Shown in pieces: positions 35,401 through 43,813 of a DNA stretch of 64,000 nucleotides. Position numbers and translations under genes: made by a program. The notes beneath the pieces were generated by a model. That model had not been told where the DNA came from and did no database searches. It saw nothing but the letters and a program-made list of their open reading frames with translations. The stretch lies in contig CAVSNQ010000013.1 in the NCBI GenBank assembly GCA_963729365.1, positions 868,001-932,000 on the forward strand, given 5' to 3'. Every line of letters starts with the position of its first letter. Position 1 is the first letter of the stretch. The stretch is from JASHPR01 sp963729365. GTDB lineage: Bacteria; Actinomycetota; Actinomycetes; Streptosporangiales; Streptosporangiaceae.

Positions 35401-35622
35401 CCAAAGAATCTTGAAATTGCTCAGGGAAAACCCTTGTGCCAGGTCAGGCTGACGCTGTAGAAATTCACTCACCACCAAGGACGGGTACCGATCCCGGGGG
35501 CGACTCCGAGAACGGCTGGGGAGCCGGGCGACCGGCGCTTCGGGCGGGTGCCCGGTGGCGGTGGTCGGCCAGGCGGCGCAGGGCAGCCGAGCAATCGGTT
35601 CGCTAGGTGTGGCAGGGCCGGG

Positions 35623-35657
35623 CGAGGCCCCTGCATCTCATACATGTAGGGGCCTCG
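35623..35657. terminator. Strong hairpin, probable bidirectional terminator
   Basis: CGAGGCCCCT (35623-35632) pairs perfectly with AGGGGCCTCG (35648-35657). The stem extends inward through GCAT/ATGT with one wobble, leaving a loop of about 7 nt. It lies between convergent genes; there is no U-tract, as is common in actinobacteria. Confidence 0.6.
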
Positions 35658-35700
35658 TCTCATTGGCCTGGCCAGCGGGGAACTTGGCCTGGCCAGCCGG

Positions 35701-35733
35701 GAGCCTTTTCAGCGGATAGGCCTGAAAAAGCTC
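35701..35733. terminator. Second hairpin before the helD stop
   Basis: GAGCCTTTTCAG (35701-35712) and CTGAAAAAGCTC (35722-35733) form an 11-of-12 bp stem with a 9-nt loop. It is 71 nt downstream of helD when read on the minus strand and is probably its terminator. Confidence 0.5.
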
Positions 35734-35803
35734 CCCGCTATCGTGATCTTGCCCGGCCAAGCGGGCTCACGGCGACGGGCGCGCGGGCGCGCCCGCGCGA
35801 CGG

Positions 35804-38113
35804 CTAGGCCGAGGGCCGGGAGACAAGCGCGAGGTCGCCGACCGGCTGCAGGCCGGCCAGGACCTTTGGCAGCTCGCCGGAGTACACGACACCGAGCCGC
35901 TGCGTGGCCCGGGTCAGCGCGACATACAGGTCGTTGAGCCCGCGCGGCGACTCGGCCAGGAGTCCGGCCGGGTCGCCGATCAGCACCGAGTCGAATTCCA
36001 GGCCCTTGGCCTGGTTCACGGTCAGCACCACCACCGGGCGCTCGAGATCTGAGTTCTCCCCGACGACCGCAGCGGGCACGGCGGCACTGATCGCCTGCCC
36101 GAACTCGTCCAGCCGGGACGCGGGCACGATCACGGCCAGCCGGCCGTCACCGGTCCAGGCGACCGCCCGTTTCGTGGCCTTGGCCAGGCAGCCTGCGAGC
36201 TCGTCGGGCTGGGCGGCCAGCCGCCAGGGCACGTTCCCGGTATCGCGGACCGAACGCGGTAGTTCCAGGGCCGGGTCGATGGCGGCCAGCACGTCCGCGG
36301 CGACGGCCATGATCTCGGCCGGGGTCCGGTAGTTGACCGTCAGCCCGGCCAGCCGCCACCGCTCACCCTGGTAGCGCTCGAGCACGCTCTCCCAGGACGA
36401 GGCGCCGGCCAGGCTCCCGGTCTGCGCGACATCCCCGACGATGGTCATCGACCGGGTCGGGCACCGCCGCATCAGCATCCGCCAGGCCATCTCCGAGAGT
36501 TCCTGGGCCTCGTCGACGATGACGTGGCCGAACGCCCACGTCCGGTCGCCGGCCGCCCGCTCAGCGGCGGTCAGGCTCTCCTCGTCCTCCTGGCGCCGGG
36601 CCAGCTGGCTGGCACTCAGCAGGTCGGCGCCCATCAGGATCTCGGGATCGTCGTCCAGGTCGCGGCCGAGCATGTCAAGCACGCCGCCGGCGTATTCGAC
36701 CTGCGCCCGGCGGCGCCGCTCGGCCGCCGCCCTCGCCGCCCGGTCGTCCTCCCCGAGCAGTTCGGCCGCCTCGTCAAGCAGCGGCACGTCCGCCGGGGTC
36801 CAGTCGCTGCCCGGTTCGCGCAGCAGGGCCGCCCGCTCGGCCTCGGTGAGCCGCGGCGCGGCGGCGGCCAGCCGTCCGGCGGACGAGAGCAGGCCGTTGA
36901 CCAGCCGCTCCGGGGTGAGGACCGGCCACAGTCGCTCGACGAGGGCCCGCACCCCTGGATCACGGCGTACCTCGTGCCGGAGGTCCGCCACGTCGGCCTG
37001 GCCGAGCAGGTTCTCCTCGCCGAGAACGTTGGCGCCGATCCGGGCGGCCAGCTGCTTGGTGAGCGCATCGACCAGCTCGCGGGCGAAGACCTGCCGCGCC
37101 TGGTTGTGCGGTCTGCGCGAGCGCCGGGCCCGCTCCCTGGCCCGGGTGCAGGCGGCCGGGCTCAGGCGCAGCATCTCCCCGTCGATCTGGACCTCGACCG
37201 GGCTGTCGGGCACCCGCTGCCGGTCGCGTACCGCCGCCGCGACCACGCCGGTCATGGCCAGCCGGCCCTTGATCACGGCCGTTTCCGCCGGCTCGCTTCC
37301 GGTCGCGCTGATGCCGGGGTAAAGGTCGGCGATGGTCGACAGCAGCACGCTGGTCTCGCCGAGCGACGGCAGCACCTGGCCGATGTACCGCAGGAAGGTG
37401 GCGTTGGGGCCGACGACCAGCACGCCGCGCTTCAGGAGCTGCCGCCGGTAGGTGTAGAGCAGGAACGCGGCCCGGTGCAGGGCCACGGCGGTCTTACCGG
37501 TGCCGGGCCCGCCCTGCACCACCATCACCCCGGCCAGCTCGGAGCGGATGATCCAGTCCTGCTCGGCCTGGATCGTCTCAACGATGTCCTTCATCTGGCC
37601 GGTCCGGCTGGCGCCGAGCGCGGCCAGCAGCGCCGACTCGCCGGTCAGCCCCTCGTGCTTCGCCGGATCGGCGGCCGCCAGGTCCAGGACCTCATCGTCC
37701 ACGCCCACGACCGTCCGGCTCCGGGTCTTGATGTGACGGCGCCGCCGGACGCCGCCGGGCGAGGCGGCGGTGGCCAGGTAGAAGGGCCGCGCGGCCTCGG
37801 CGCGCCAGTCCATGAGCAGCTGCTCGTAGTCGCCGGCATCGTCGTGAATGCCGATCCGGCCGATGTACCGGCGCTGGCCGTGATGGAAATCGAGTCGGCC
37901 GAAGCACAGGCCGTTCTCGGCGGCGTCGAACTGGGAGATCTGCTGGAGGTACATCGCGCTGAAGGCCTCGCGCTCGGACCGGGCCTGATGCGTCCCGCCC
38001 GTCTCCCGCAGCACCTGCGCCAGCCGGTCCGAGGCGCGGGTCCTCATGTCATCGAGCCGACCGTAGAGCATTGAGACGTAATCCTGCTCGCCCCCGATTT
38101 CATCGGTTGACAA
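35804..38113 (-). CDS. helD: HelD-type RNA polymerase recycling ATPase (SF1 helicase-like)
   Basis: 769 aa. An N-terminal coiled-coil arm region (about 1-100) precedes a UvrD/PcrA-like SF1 core: Walker A VVQGGPGTGKTAVALHRAAFLLYTYR, VIVDEAQELSEMAWRML (Walker B), TIVGDVAQTGS, and the C-terminal VLTVNQAKGLEFDSVLIGDP and LYVALTRATQRL. A long insertion splits the first RecA domain, as in HelD. HelD releases stalled RNA polymerase from DNA; actinobacterial HelR members protect against rifampicin. The start TTG 38113 has GGAG 5 nt upstream. An AT-rich promoter region separates it from obg. Confidence 0.92.
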   Translation of the reverse strand: MSTDEIGGEQDYVSMLYGRLDDMRTRASDRLAQVLRETGGTHQARSEREAFSAMYLQQISQFDAAENGLCFGRLDFHHGQRRYIGRIGIHDDAGDYEQLLMDWRAEAARPFYLATAASPGGVRRRRHIKTRSRTVVGVDDEVLDLAAADPAKHEGLTGESALLAALGASRTGQMKDIVETIQAEQDWIIRSELAGVMVVQGGPGTGKTAVALHRAAFLLYTYRRQLLKRGVLVVGPNATFLRYIGQVLPSLGETSVLLSTIADLYPGISATGSEPAETAVIKGRLAMTGVVAAAVRDRQRVPDSPVEVQIDGEMLRLSPAACTRARERARRSRRPHNQARQVFARELVDALTKQLAARIGANVLGEENLLGQADVADLRHEVRRDPGVRALVERLWPVLTPERLVNGLLSSAGRLAAAAPRLTEAERAALLREPGSDWTPADVPLLDEAAELLGEDDRAARAAAERRRRAQVEYAGGVLDMLGRDLDDDPEILMGADLLSASQLARRQEDEESLTAAERAAGDRTWAFGHVIVDEAQELSEMAWRMLMRRCPTRSMTIVGDVAQTGSLAGASSWESVLERYQGERWRLAGLTVNYRTPAEIMAVAADVLAAIDPALELPRSVRDTGNVPWRLAAQPDELAGCLAKATKRAVAWTGDGRLAVIVPASRLDEFGQAISAAVPAAVVGENSDLERPVVVLTVNQAKGLEFDSVLIGDPAGLLAESPRGLNDLYVALTRATQRLGVVYSGELPKVLAGLQPVGDLALVSRPSA

Positions 38114-38231
38114 TCATGCTCCTTTTCCGGTAAAGTGCCCGTGTTATATAACTCAAGGCGAATTTTGCTCAGAAGGCGTGCTACAAATGCTAGCGCGCTT
38201 TTTTTAATGCTCGTGCCCGGGCGAGCCGCGG
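38114..38231 (-). promoter_or_regulatory. AT-rich leader/promoter of helD
   Basis: This 118-bp gap is strikingly AT-rich for the window. It holds the palindrome GTTATATAAC (38143-38152), whose minus-strand reading gives -10 TATAAC, a run of seven T at about 38201-38207, and GGAG before the TTG. I could not find the rifamycin-associated inverted repeat reported upstream of helR genes. Confidence 0.4.
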
Positions 38232-39596
38232 CTATCTCTCCAGCCTCGGATCGGTGCCGCGCGGGCCGAACCCGGCCCCGGTAGGCACGTTCGGATCCCA
38301 GTCGAACACGACAGCGTTGTCCTGCTCGCCGATCAGCACCTCGGCGCCCGGTAGCGCGCCCGCCTTGGCCAGCGCGTCCTCGATGCCGAGCCGCGCCAGG
38401 CGGTCGGCCAGGTAGCCCACGGCCTCGTCGTTGCTGAAGTCGGTCTGCTGGATCCACCGGCGGGGCTTCTCGCCGCGGATGATGAACCTGTTATCCCCGG
38501 ACCTGACGACCTCGAATTCCTGCCCGGCGACGGGCGCAGGCCGGATCACCAGGCGGGTCGGTTCGGGCGGCGGCAGCGCCTGCCGGGCCTCGGTAATCAC
38601 CGCGGCCATCGTGAACGCGAGCTCGCGCAGGCCCTCGTGCGTCGCGGCGGAGACCTGGCTGACGGGGTAGCCACGCGCTTCAAGCTCCGGAGCAACCCGG
38701 GCGGCCAGCTCACGCGCCGCCGGCACGTCGACTTTATTCAACGCCACGATCCGCGGCCGGTCCCGCAGGCCCGCGCCGGTCGCCGCCTCGTAGGCGGCGA
38801 GCTCCGCCTCGATCACGTCCAGGTCAGCCACCGGGCTTCGGCCGGGCTCCTCGGTCGCGCAGTCGAGCACGTGCACGAGCACCGAGCAGCGCTCGACGTG
38901 CCTGAGGAAGTCGAGCCCGAGGCCCTTGCCGTGGCTGGCCCCCGGAATCAGCCCGGGCACGTCGGCCACCACGAACTGCGCGTCCCCCGCCTCGACGACG
39001 CCGAGGTGGGGCGTCAGCGTGGTGAACGGGTAATTCGCGATCTTGGGGCGGGCCGCCGACATGGCCGCGATCAGCGACGACTTCCCGGCGTTCGGGAATC
39101 CCACCAGGCCCGCGTCGGCGACCGTCTTCAGCTCGAGGACCAGGCGCCGCTCGACGCCGGGCTCCCCCCGCAACGCGAAGCCGGGCGCCTTGCGCCTGGT
39201 CGACGCGAGCGCGGCGTTCCCGAGCCCGCCATGCCCGCCCTGAGCGGCCACGAACCTGGTTCCCGCCCCGATCAGGTCGGCCAGCACCTCGCCATCGCTG
39301 GTCTTGACCACGGTCCCGTCGGGCACGCGCAGCACAAGATCGGCACCGTGGGCACCGCTGCGGTTGGAGCCCTCGCCCTGCTTGCCGCTGCCGGCCCGGC
39401 GAACCGGGCGCCGGTGGAAGTCGAGCAGCGTGGCAGCGCCCGGGTCGACTTCAATGATCACGTCACCGCCCCGGCCGCCATTGCCGCCGTCCGGACCGCC
39501 GAGCGGCTTGAACTTCTCCCGGCGGATCGAGGCGCAGCCGTGCCCGCCGTCGCCCGCGTGCACGCGCAACTCGGCCTGGTCAGCGAATTCAGCCAC
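38232..39596 (-). CDS. obg: GTPase ObgE/CgtA
   Basis: 454 aa from GTG 39596. The Gly-rich Obg fold is at about 1-155 (GGPDGGNGGRGGDVI). The GTPase domain carries GFPNAGKSSLI (G1), DVPGLIPGA (G3) and NKVD (G4). The C-terminal OCT domain ends with the typical FDWDPNVPTG. Obg binds the 50S subunit and couples GTP level to ribosome assembly and stress. It is the third gene of rplU-rpmA-obg; 33 nt separate it from rpmA. Confidence 0.98.
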   Translation of the reverse strand: MAEFADQAELRVHAGDGGHGCASIRREKFKPLGGPDGGNGGRGGDVIIEVDPGAATLLDFHRRPVRRAGSGKQGEGSNRSGAHGADLVLRVPDGTVVKTSDGEVLADLIGAGTRFVAAQGGHGGLGNAALASTRRKAPGFALRGEPGVERRLVLELKTVADAGLVGFPNAGKSSLIAAMSAARPKIANYPFTTLTPHLGVVEAGDAQFVVADVPGLIPGASHGKGLGLDFLRHVERCSVLVHVLDCATEEPGRSPVADLDVIEAELAAYEAATGAGLRDRPRIVALNKVDVPAARELAARVAPELEARGYPVSQVSAATHEGLRELAFTMAAVITEARQALPPPEPTRLVIRPAPVAGQEFEVVRSGDNRFIIRGEKPRRWIQQTDFSNDEAVGYLADRLARLGIEDALAKAGALPGAEVLIGEQDNAVVFDWDPNVPTGAGFGPRGTDPRLER

Positions 39597-39629
39597 CTCT
39601 GCGCCCCGGTCCTGGCAGCGCTCCGCGGC

Positions 39630-39914
39630 CTAGCTGGCCCCGGCTGACGCGCCTGCCTCCGAGTCCGCGGGAATCACGCTCACGGCGCGGCGGCCGCGCC
39701 GGGTACCGAACTCGACCTTCCCGCTGACCAGGGCAAACAGGGTGTCATCACCGCCGCGGCCAACGCCGATACCGGGGTGGAAGTGCGTTCCGTGCTGTCG
39801 CACGATGATCTCGCCAGCGCCGACCAGCTGGCCGCCGAAACGCTTCACCCCGAGTCGCTGGGCGTTGGAGTCGCGCCCGTTCCGGCTGGATGACGCGCCT
39901 TTCTTGTGTGCCAT
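39630..39914 (-). CDS. rpmA: 50S ribosomal protein L27
   Basis: 94 aa. It begins AHKKGASSSRNGRDSNAQRLGVKRFGG without the cleavable N-terminal extension of Firmicutes, and continues IIVRQHGTHFHPG and GVGRGGDDTLFA. The N-terminal tail reaches the peptidyl-transferase centre. The C-terminal about 10 residues (EAGASAGAS) are a short extension. It is 1 nt downstream of the rplU stop. Confidence 0.98.
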   Translation of the reverse strand: MAHKKGASSSRNGRDSNAQRLGVKRFGGQLVGAGEIIVRQHGTHFHPGIGVGRGGDDTLFALVSGKVEFGTRRGRRAVSVIPADSEAGASAGAS

Positions 39915-39915
39915 C

Positions 39916-40458
39916 TCAGTCCTTCTTCCCCGAGGTGGTGCGGGCCGACGACGTGGTACCGGCCGGCGACTTGGCCCGGGCCGACGAGGTAGTGCCGCCC
40001 GACGACGTGGTACCGGCCGACGACTTGGCCCGGGTCGACGAGGTGCTGCCGCCCGACGACGTGGTACCGGCCGACGCGGCGCGTGCCTTGCCGCTGCTGG
40101 CCTTGCCGCTGCTGGCCTTCTCGGCCTTGGCCTTGGTGCCGCCGGCCTTGGCGGTGCTGATGCCGGTGATCTTCACCTGCGTGTACTTCTGCCGGTGACC
40201 CAGGCGCCGGCGGTAGCCGGTCTTGTTCTTGTAGTGGATCATGTTGATCTTGGGACCGCTCGCCGCTCCCAGGATCTCGGCGGTGACCTGGTAGCCGCCG
40301 ACCTCCGCAGGGTCGCTGATGACGTTGCCGTCGTCTATCACGAGCACGGCGGGCAGCGTCACGCTGGAGCCGACCTCACCGGCGAGCTTGTCAACGGTCA
40401 GGACATCGTCGACCGATGCCTTCTCCTGCCTGCCACCGCAGCGCACGATCGCGTACAC
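39916..40458 (-). CDS. rplU: 50S ribosomal protein L21 with long C-terminal tail
   Basis: 180 aa against about 103 for the family. Residues 1-102 are a normal L21 (VYAIVRCGGRQEKASVDD at the start; MIHYKNKTGYRRRLGHRQKYTQVKITGI near its end). A low-complexity tail of about 78 residues follows, made of Ser, Thr, Ala, Gly and Lys with SSGKA, AKSSAGTTSSGG and AKSPAGTTSSAR repeats. GTG 40458 has GGGAGAGAGAG upstream. It heads rplU-rpmA-obg. The tail is described as a separate repeat. Confidence 0.95.
   Translation of the reverse strand: MYAIVRCGGRQEKASVDDVLTVDKLAGEVGSSVTLPAVLVIDDGNVISDPAEVGGYQVTAEILGAASGPKINMIHYKNKTGYRRRLGHRQKYTQVKITGISTAKAGGTKAKAEKASSGKASSGKARAASAGTTSSGGSTSSTRAKSSAGTTSSGGTTSSARAKSPAGTTSSARTTSGKKD
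39930..40095 (-). repeat. Degenerate coding repeats in the rplU tail
   Basis: A roughly 60-bp unit containing gacgacgtggtaccggccga occurs at about 39948, 40002 and 40056, each copy giving a Ser/Thr/Ala-rich stretch ending in a Lys or Arg. Confidence 0.7.
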
Positions 40459-40621
40459 CGAGAACTCTCTCTCCCTTATGCGGGCCCGCCGCGAGATCCG
40501 CGGCATCGTCCGGCATCGATGCGAACTGGCCCGCCTGCGTAGCGCACGGCCCCAAAATCCGAGCGTGCTGCCGCCGACTTGTCCGACGCGCCGAGCACAC
40601 AGAATATCAGACGCTGAAGGC

Positions 40622-43600
40622 TCAGCCGGCTGCTGCCTGAGCCTCCTGCGCCCCGTCCGGCCCCGCGCCGTCCTGGCCCGTGCCGTCCTGGCCCGTACCG
40701 TCCTGGCCCGTACCGTCCTGGCCCACGCCCTCCTGGGCGGTGCCGTCCGCCGGCGCACCGTTCTGCCCCGGTCCGTCGCCTTGCGGCTGCGGCCGGGCGT
40801 CAGCCGCCGGAGCGTCGGCGCCGGGACCAGCAGGTTCCCCCTGGACCTCGCCAGCCGCATGGATCTCGCCAGCCGCATGGGCATCGCCAGCCGCATGGGC
40901 ATCGCCAGCATCGCTAGCGGCGTGGGCACTGGCCTCCTGCCCATCAGCGGCGGCCGGCGCGGCCGTGGCAGTCTGCTCGGCACTGGCAGTCTGCGCGGCC
41001 GTGGCCGCCGCGGGGTCCTGTGGCTCAGCCGCGGTCGGCCCGTCGGCGGAACTGCGCGAGTCAGCGGTGTCCTGCCCGTCGGCGGCGGCCGGCCCGTCAG
41101 CGGCGGTCGGCCCATCAGCGGCGCCCTGGCCGTCAGCGGCGGCCGGCCCGTCGGGGCGCTGGGCAGCGGCCTCACTCTGAGCACTGGCCTGGGCGCCGGA
41201 TGACCTGCGCCTGCGGCGGCCGCCCGACGACTGGCGCGAGCCGGCCGCGTCACCGTCAGCCGCGCGGCTGGCCGGACCGCCACCCGGCAGGTCACCGTCG
41301 GCCGGAGCATCGGCCACGGCGGCATCGGCCGGCCCGGACTGATCTGTCTGCGGGCCGGCCGCGGCCACGTCGCTGGACTGCGCACCCGATGAGCCGCGGC
41401 CCTTCGATGAGCCTCCCCTGGCTGAGCCGCCACCCCGGGTTGCGCCGCCCTTGCCGGGGCTGCCAGAGCTCTGGCGGTCACCGGCCGGCACGTGGTCGAC
41501 GGGCTCAAGCGAGACGATCACGCCGCGGCCGTTGCAGTGCTCGCACGGCACGGAGAACGCCTCGAGCAGGCCCGACCCGACCCGCTTGCGGGTCATCTGC
41601 ACCAGGCCGAGCGAGGTGACCTCGGCTACCTGATGCTTGGTCCGGTCCCGGGCCAGGCACTCGAGCAGGCGCCTGAGTACCAGGTCGCGGTTGCTCTCCA
41701 GGACCATGTCGATGAAGTCGATCACGATGATCCCGCCGACGTCCCGCACCCGCAGCTGCCTGACGATCTCCTCGGCGGCCTCGAGGTTGTTGCGGGTGAC
41801 CGTCTGCTCGAGGTTGCCGCCCTGGCCGGTGAACTTCCCGGTGTTGACGTCGATGACCGTCATGGCCTCGGTGGCGTCGATCACCAGCGAACCGCCGCTG
41901 GGCAGCCACACCTTGCGCTCCAGCGCCTTGGCGATCTGCTCGTCGATCCGGTACGCGGCGAACACGTCGTCCTGGTCGTCGGTCCAGCGCTCCAGCCGCT
42001 CGGCCAGGTTGGGCGCCACGTAGCGGATGTACTCGTCCACCATGTCCCAGTCGCCGTCACTGGCGATGACCAGCTTGGTGAAGTCCTCATTGAAGATGTC
42101 CCTGACCACGCGGATGGTCAGGTCGGGTTCGCTGTAGAGCAGCTCGGGCGCGGTGGCCGACTTGGCCTTGCGCTCGATCGCCTCCCACTGCGCGGCGAGC
42201 CTCGCGACGTCGTGGGAGAGTTCCTCCTCGGTCGCCCCCTCGGCCGCGGTCCGGACGATCACGCCCGCGTCCTCCGGCATCACCTGCTTGAGGATCTGCT
42301 TGAGCCGGGTCCGCTCGGTGTCGGGCAGCTTGCGGCTGATCCCGGTCATGGACGCGCCGGGCACGTAGACGAGGTAGCGCCCGGGCAGGCTCACCTGGCT
42401 GGTCAGCCGGGCGCCCTTGTGCCCGATCGGGTCTTTGGTCGCCTGAACAAGGATCGACTGGCCAGACTTGAGCGCGGACTCGATCCGCTTGGACTCGCCC
42501 TCCAGCCCGCTGGCATCGAAGTTGACCTCTCCTGCGTACAGGACGGCGTTGCGGCCCTTGCCGATGTCGACGAACGCGGCCTCCATGGACGGAAGCACGT
42601 TCTGCACCCGGCCGAGATAGACGTTACCCACGTAGGACTGGTGGCTAGCCTTGTCCACGTAGTGCTCGACCAGGATCCCGTCCTCGAGCACGGCGATCTG
42701 GGTCCTGTCCCCGCGCTGCCTGACCACCATGACCCGCTCAACGGCCTCGCGCCGGGCCAGGAACTCCGACTCGGTGATGATCGGCGGCCTCCGCCGGCCC
42801 GATTCGCGGCCTTCGCGCCGCCGCTGCCGCTTGGCCTCCAGCCGCGTGGAGCCCTTGACGCCCTTGACGTCGGGGCCGTCCTCGGCCGACGCGCTGCGAG
42901 GCGCCCGCACGTGCACGACCGTGTTCGGCGGGTCGTCGGAGGACGGGGCATCGGCGTCCGATGAGTGACTGCTGCGGCGCCTGCGCCTGCGGCGCCTGGC
43001 CGGGGTGTCCGGCCCCTCGCCGTCGTCCTCGCCGCCGTCAGCCGCGGCACTCCCGCTCCCGGCGTCACCTTCCGCCGTGCGCGTGCCCGGCTTGGCCGGG
43101 TCATCCGCGCTGTCGGCCGATGCGTCCGCGCCCTGCTCGGCCGCCTCGTCGCCGCCGCGGCCCTTGCCGCGGCCGCCGCGGCGCCTGCGTCTGGCCGCCC
43201 CGCCGCCGGCCGAGCCGTCGTCCTCCTGCTCGCCCGCGCCGGAGGGCCGACCGTCCGGCGGAGCGTCCGCCTCACCGGACGACGCTCCGGCAGCCGGCCT
43301 GCGGCCGCCGCCCGAGGAAATGTCCGGTGGCTGGAAGATGACCAGCGGCGGCTGGAACGCTGCCTGGGGCGCCTGAGAGGGCTGAGGCGCTTCGGGTGCC
43401 TGAGGCATCTGGGTCGTCTGAGGTGCTTGAGGTACCTGAGGCACCTGGGTCGCCTGCGGCACTTGAGGTGCCTGCGCTTTCCGCGAGCCTGCTGACCGGG
43501 TGGCCGGCGGATCCGCGGTGGCCGCGTCGCCCGGGCGCCCAGACCCGCTGGCCTGGGGTCCGGCCGCGCTGGCGGCCTGGTCCGATCCGCTGCCCTGGTC

Positions 43601-43813
43601 GTCGGCTGGCGGCCCGGCCGGCCTGGTCGCCGTTCGGCGGCCGCGCCGGAAGAGCCCGCGGCCTCGCGCCGCGGTTTCCCGGCTACCGGGGTCTGCCGCG
43701 TCTCCTCCGGGCCCGGCCTCGGCCGGGTCCCGAGTTACCTCAGCGGGTTGGCCAGCGCGGGGCGGCCTGTCGTCGTTATCTGATTCTCTATCGAATCGCT
43801 CGGTTTCGAGCAT
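40622..43813 (-). CDS. rne: Ribonuclease E/G with long disordered arms
   Basis: 1063 aa. The catalytic core (about 350-790) has an S1 domain (YVDKASHQSYVGNVYLGRVQNVLPSMEAAFVDIG), the RNase E 5'-sensor and DNase-I-like region, DVNTGKFTGQGGNLE and the Zn-link CEHCNGRG. The N-terminal arm (about 1-340) is rich in Pro, Gln, Asp and Arg with PQVPQAPQ-type repeats and several RRRRR clusters. The C-terminal arm (about 800-1063) has AADGP-, HAAGE- and GQDGT-repeats. RNase E starts mRNA decay and rRNA processing; the arms typically scaffold the degradosome. ATG 43813 lies 79 bp inside the preceding gene. Confidence 0.95.
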   Translation of the reverse strand: MLETERFDRESDNDDRPPRAGQPAEVTRDPAEAGPGGDAADPGSRETAARGRGLFRRGRRTATRPAGPPADDQGSGSDQAASAAGPQASGSGRPGDAATADPPATRSAGSRKAQAPQVPQATQVPQVPQAPQTTQMPQAPEAPQPSQAPQAAFQPPLVIFQPPDISSGGGRRPAAGASSGEADAPPDGRPSGAGEQEDDGSAGGGAARRRRRGGRGKGRGGDEAAEQGADASADSADDPAKPGTRTAEGDAGSGSAAADGGEDDGEGPDTPARRRRRRRRSSHSSDADAPSSDDPPNTVVHVRAPRSASAEDGPDVKGVKGSTRLEAKRQRRREGRESGRRRPPIITESEFLARREAVERVMVVRQRGDRTQIAVLEDGILVEHYVDKASHQSYVGNVYLGRVQNVLPSMEAAFVDIGKGRNAVLYAGEVNFDASGLEGESKRIESALKSGQSILVQATKDPIGHKGARLTSQVSLPGRYLVYVPGASMTGISRKLPDTERTRLKQILKQVMPEDAGVIVRTAAEGATEEELSHDVARLAAQWEAIERKAKSATAPELLYSEPDLTIRVVRDIFNEDFTKLVIASDGDWDMVDEYIRYVAPNLAERLERWTDDQDDVFAAYRIDEQIAKALERKVWLPSGGSLVIDATEAMTVIDVNTGKFTGQGGNLEQTVTRNNLEAAEEIVRQLRVRDVGGIIVIDFIDMVLESNRDLVLRRLLECLARDRTKHQVAEVTSLGLVQMTRKRVGSGLLEAFSVPCEHCNGRGVIVSLEPVDHVPAGDRQSSGSPGKGGATRGGGSARGGSSKGRGSSGAQSSDVAAAGPQTDQSGPADAAVADAPADGDLPGGGPASRAADGDAAGSRQSSGGRRRRRSSGAQASAQSEAAAQRPDGPAAADGQGAADGPTAADGPAAADGQDTADSRSSADGPTAAEPQDPAAATAAQTASAEQTATAAPAAADGQEASAHAASDAGDAHAAGDAHAAGEIHAAGEVQGEPAGPGADAPAADARPQPQGDGPGQNGAPADGTAQEGVGQDGTGQDGTGQDGTGQDGAGPDGAQEAQAAAG

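Larger units (their letters stand above)
35190..35803. other. Long convergent intergenic region with repeats, DnaA-box-like sites and hairpins
   Basis: Between M48 (stop 35189) and helD (stop 35804). From left to right it holds a 17-bp direct repeat array (35202-35313), four DnaA-box-like sites (35326-35400), an A+T-richer segment (about 35400-35440), a strong hairpin (35623-35657) and a second imperfect hairpin (35701-35733). No gene is supportable. Confidence 0.6.

Noticed and set aside
36524..38074. 516-codon open frame antisense to helD
   Set aside because: Mirror of the helD reading frame; composition is typical of an antisense shadow.
40459..40621. L21 leader RNA upstream of rplU
   Set aside because: Only about 160 bp; I could not build a convincing conserved structure by eye.
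41492..42964. 490-codon open frame antisense to rne
   Set aside because: Lies opposite the conserved RNase E core, and its sequence has no recognisable domain.
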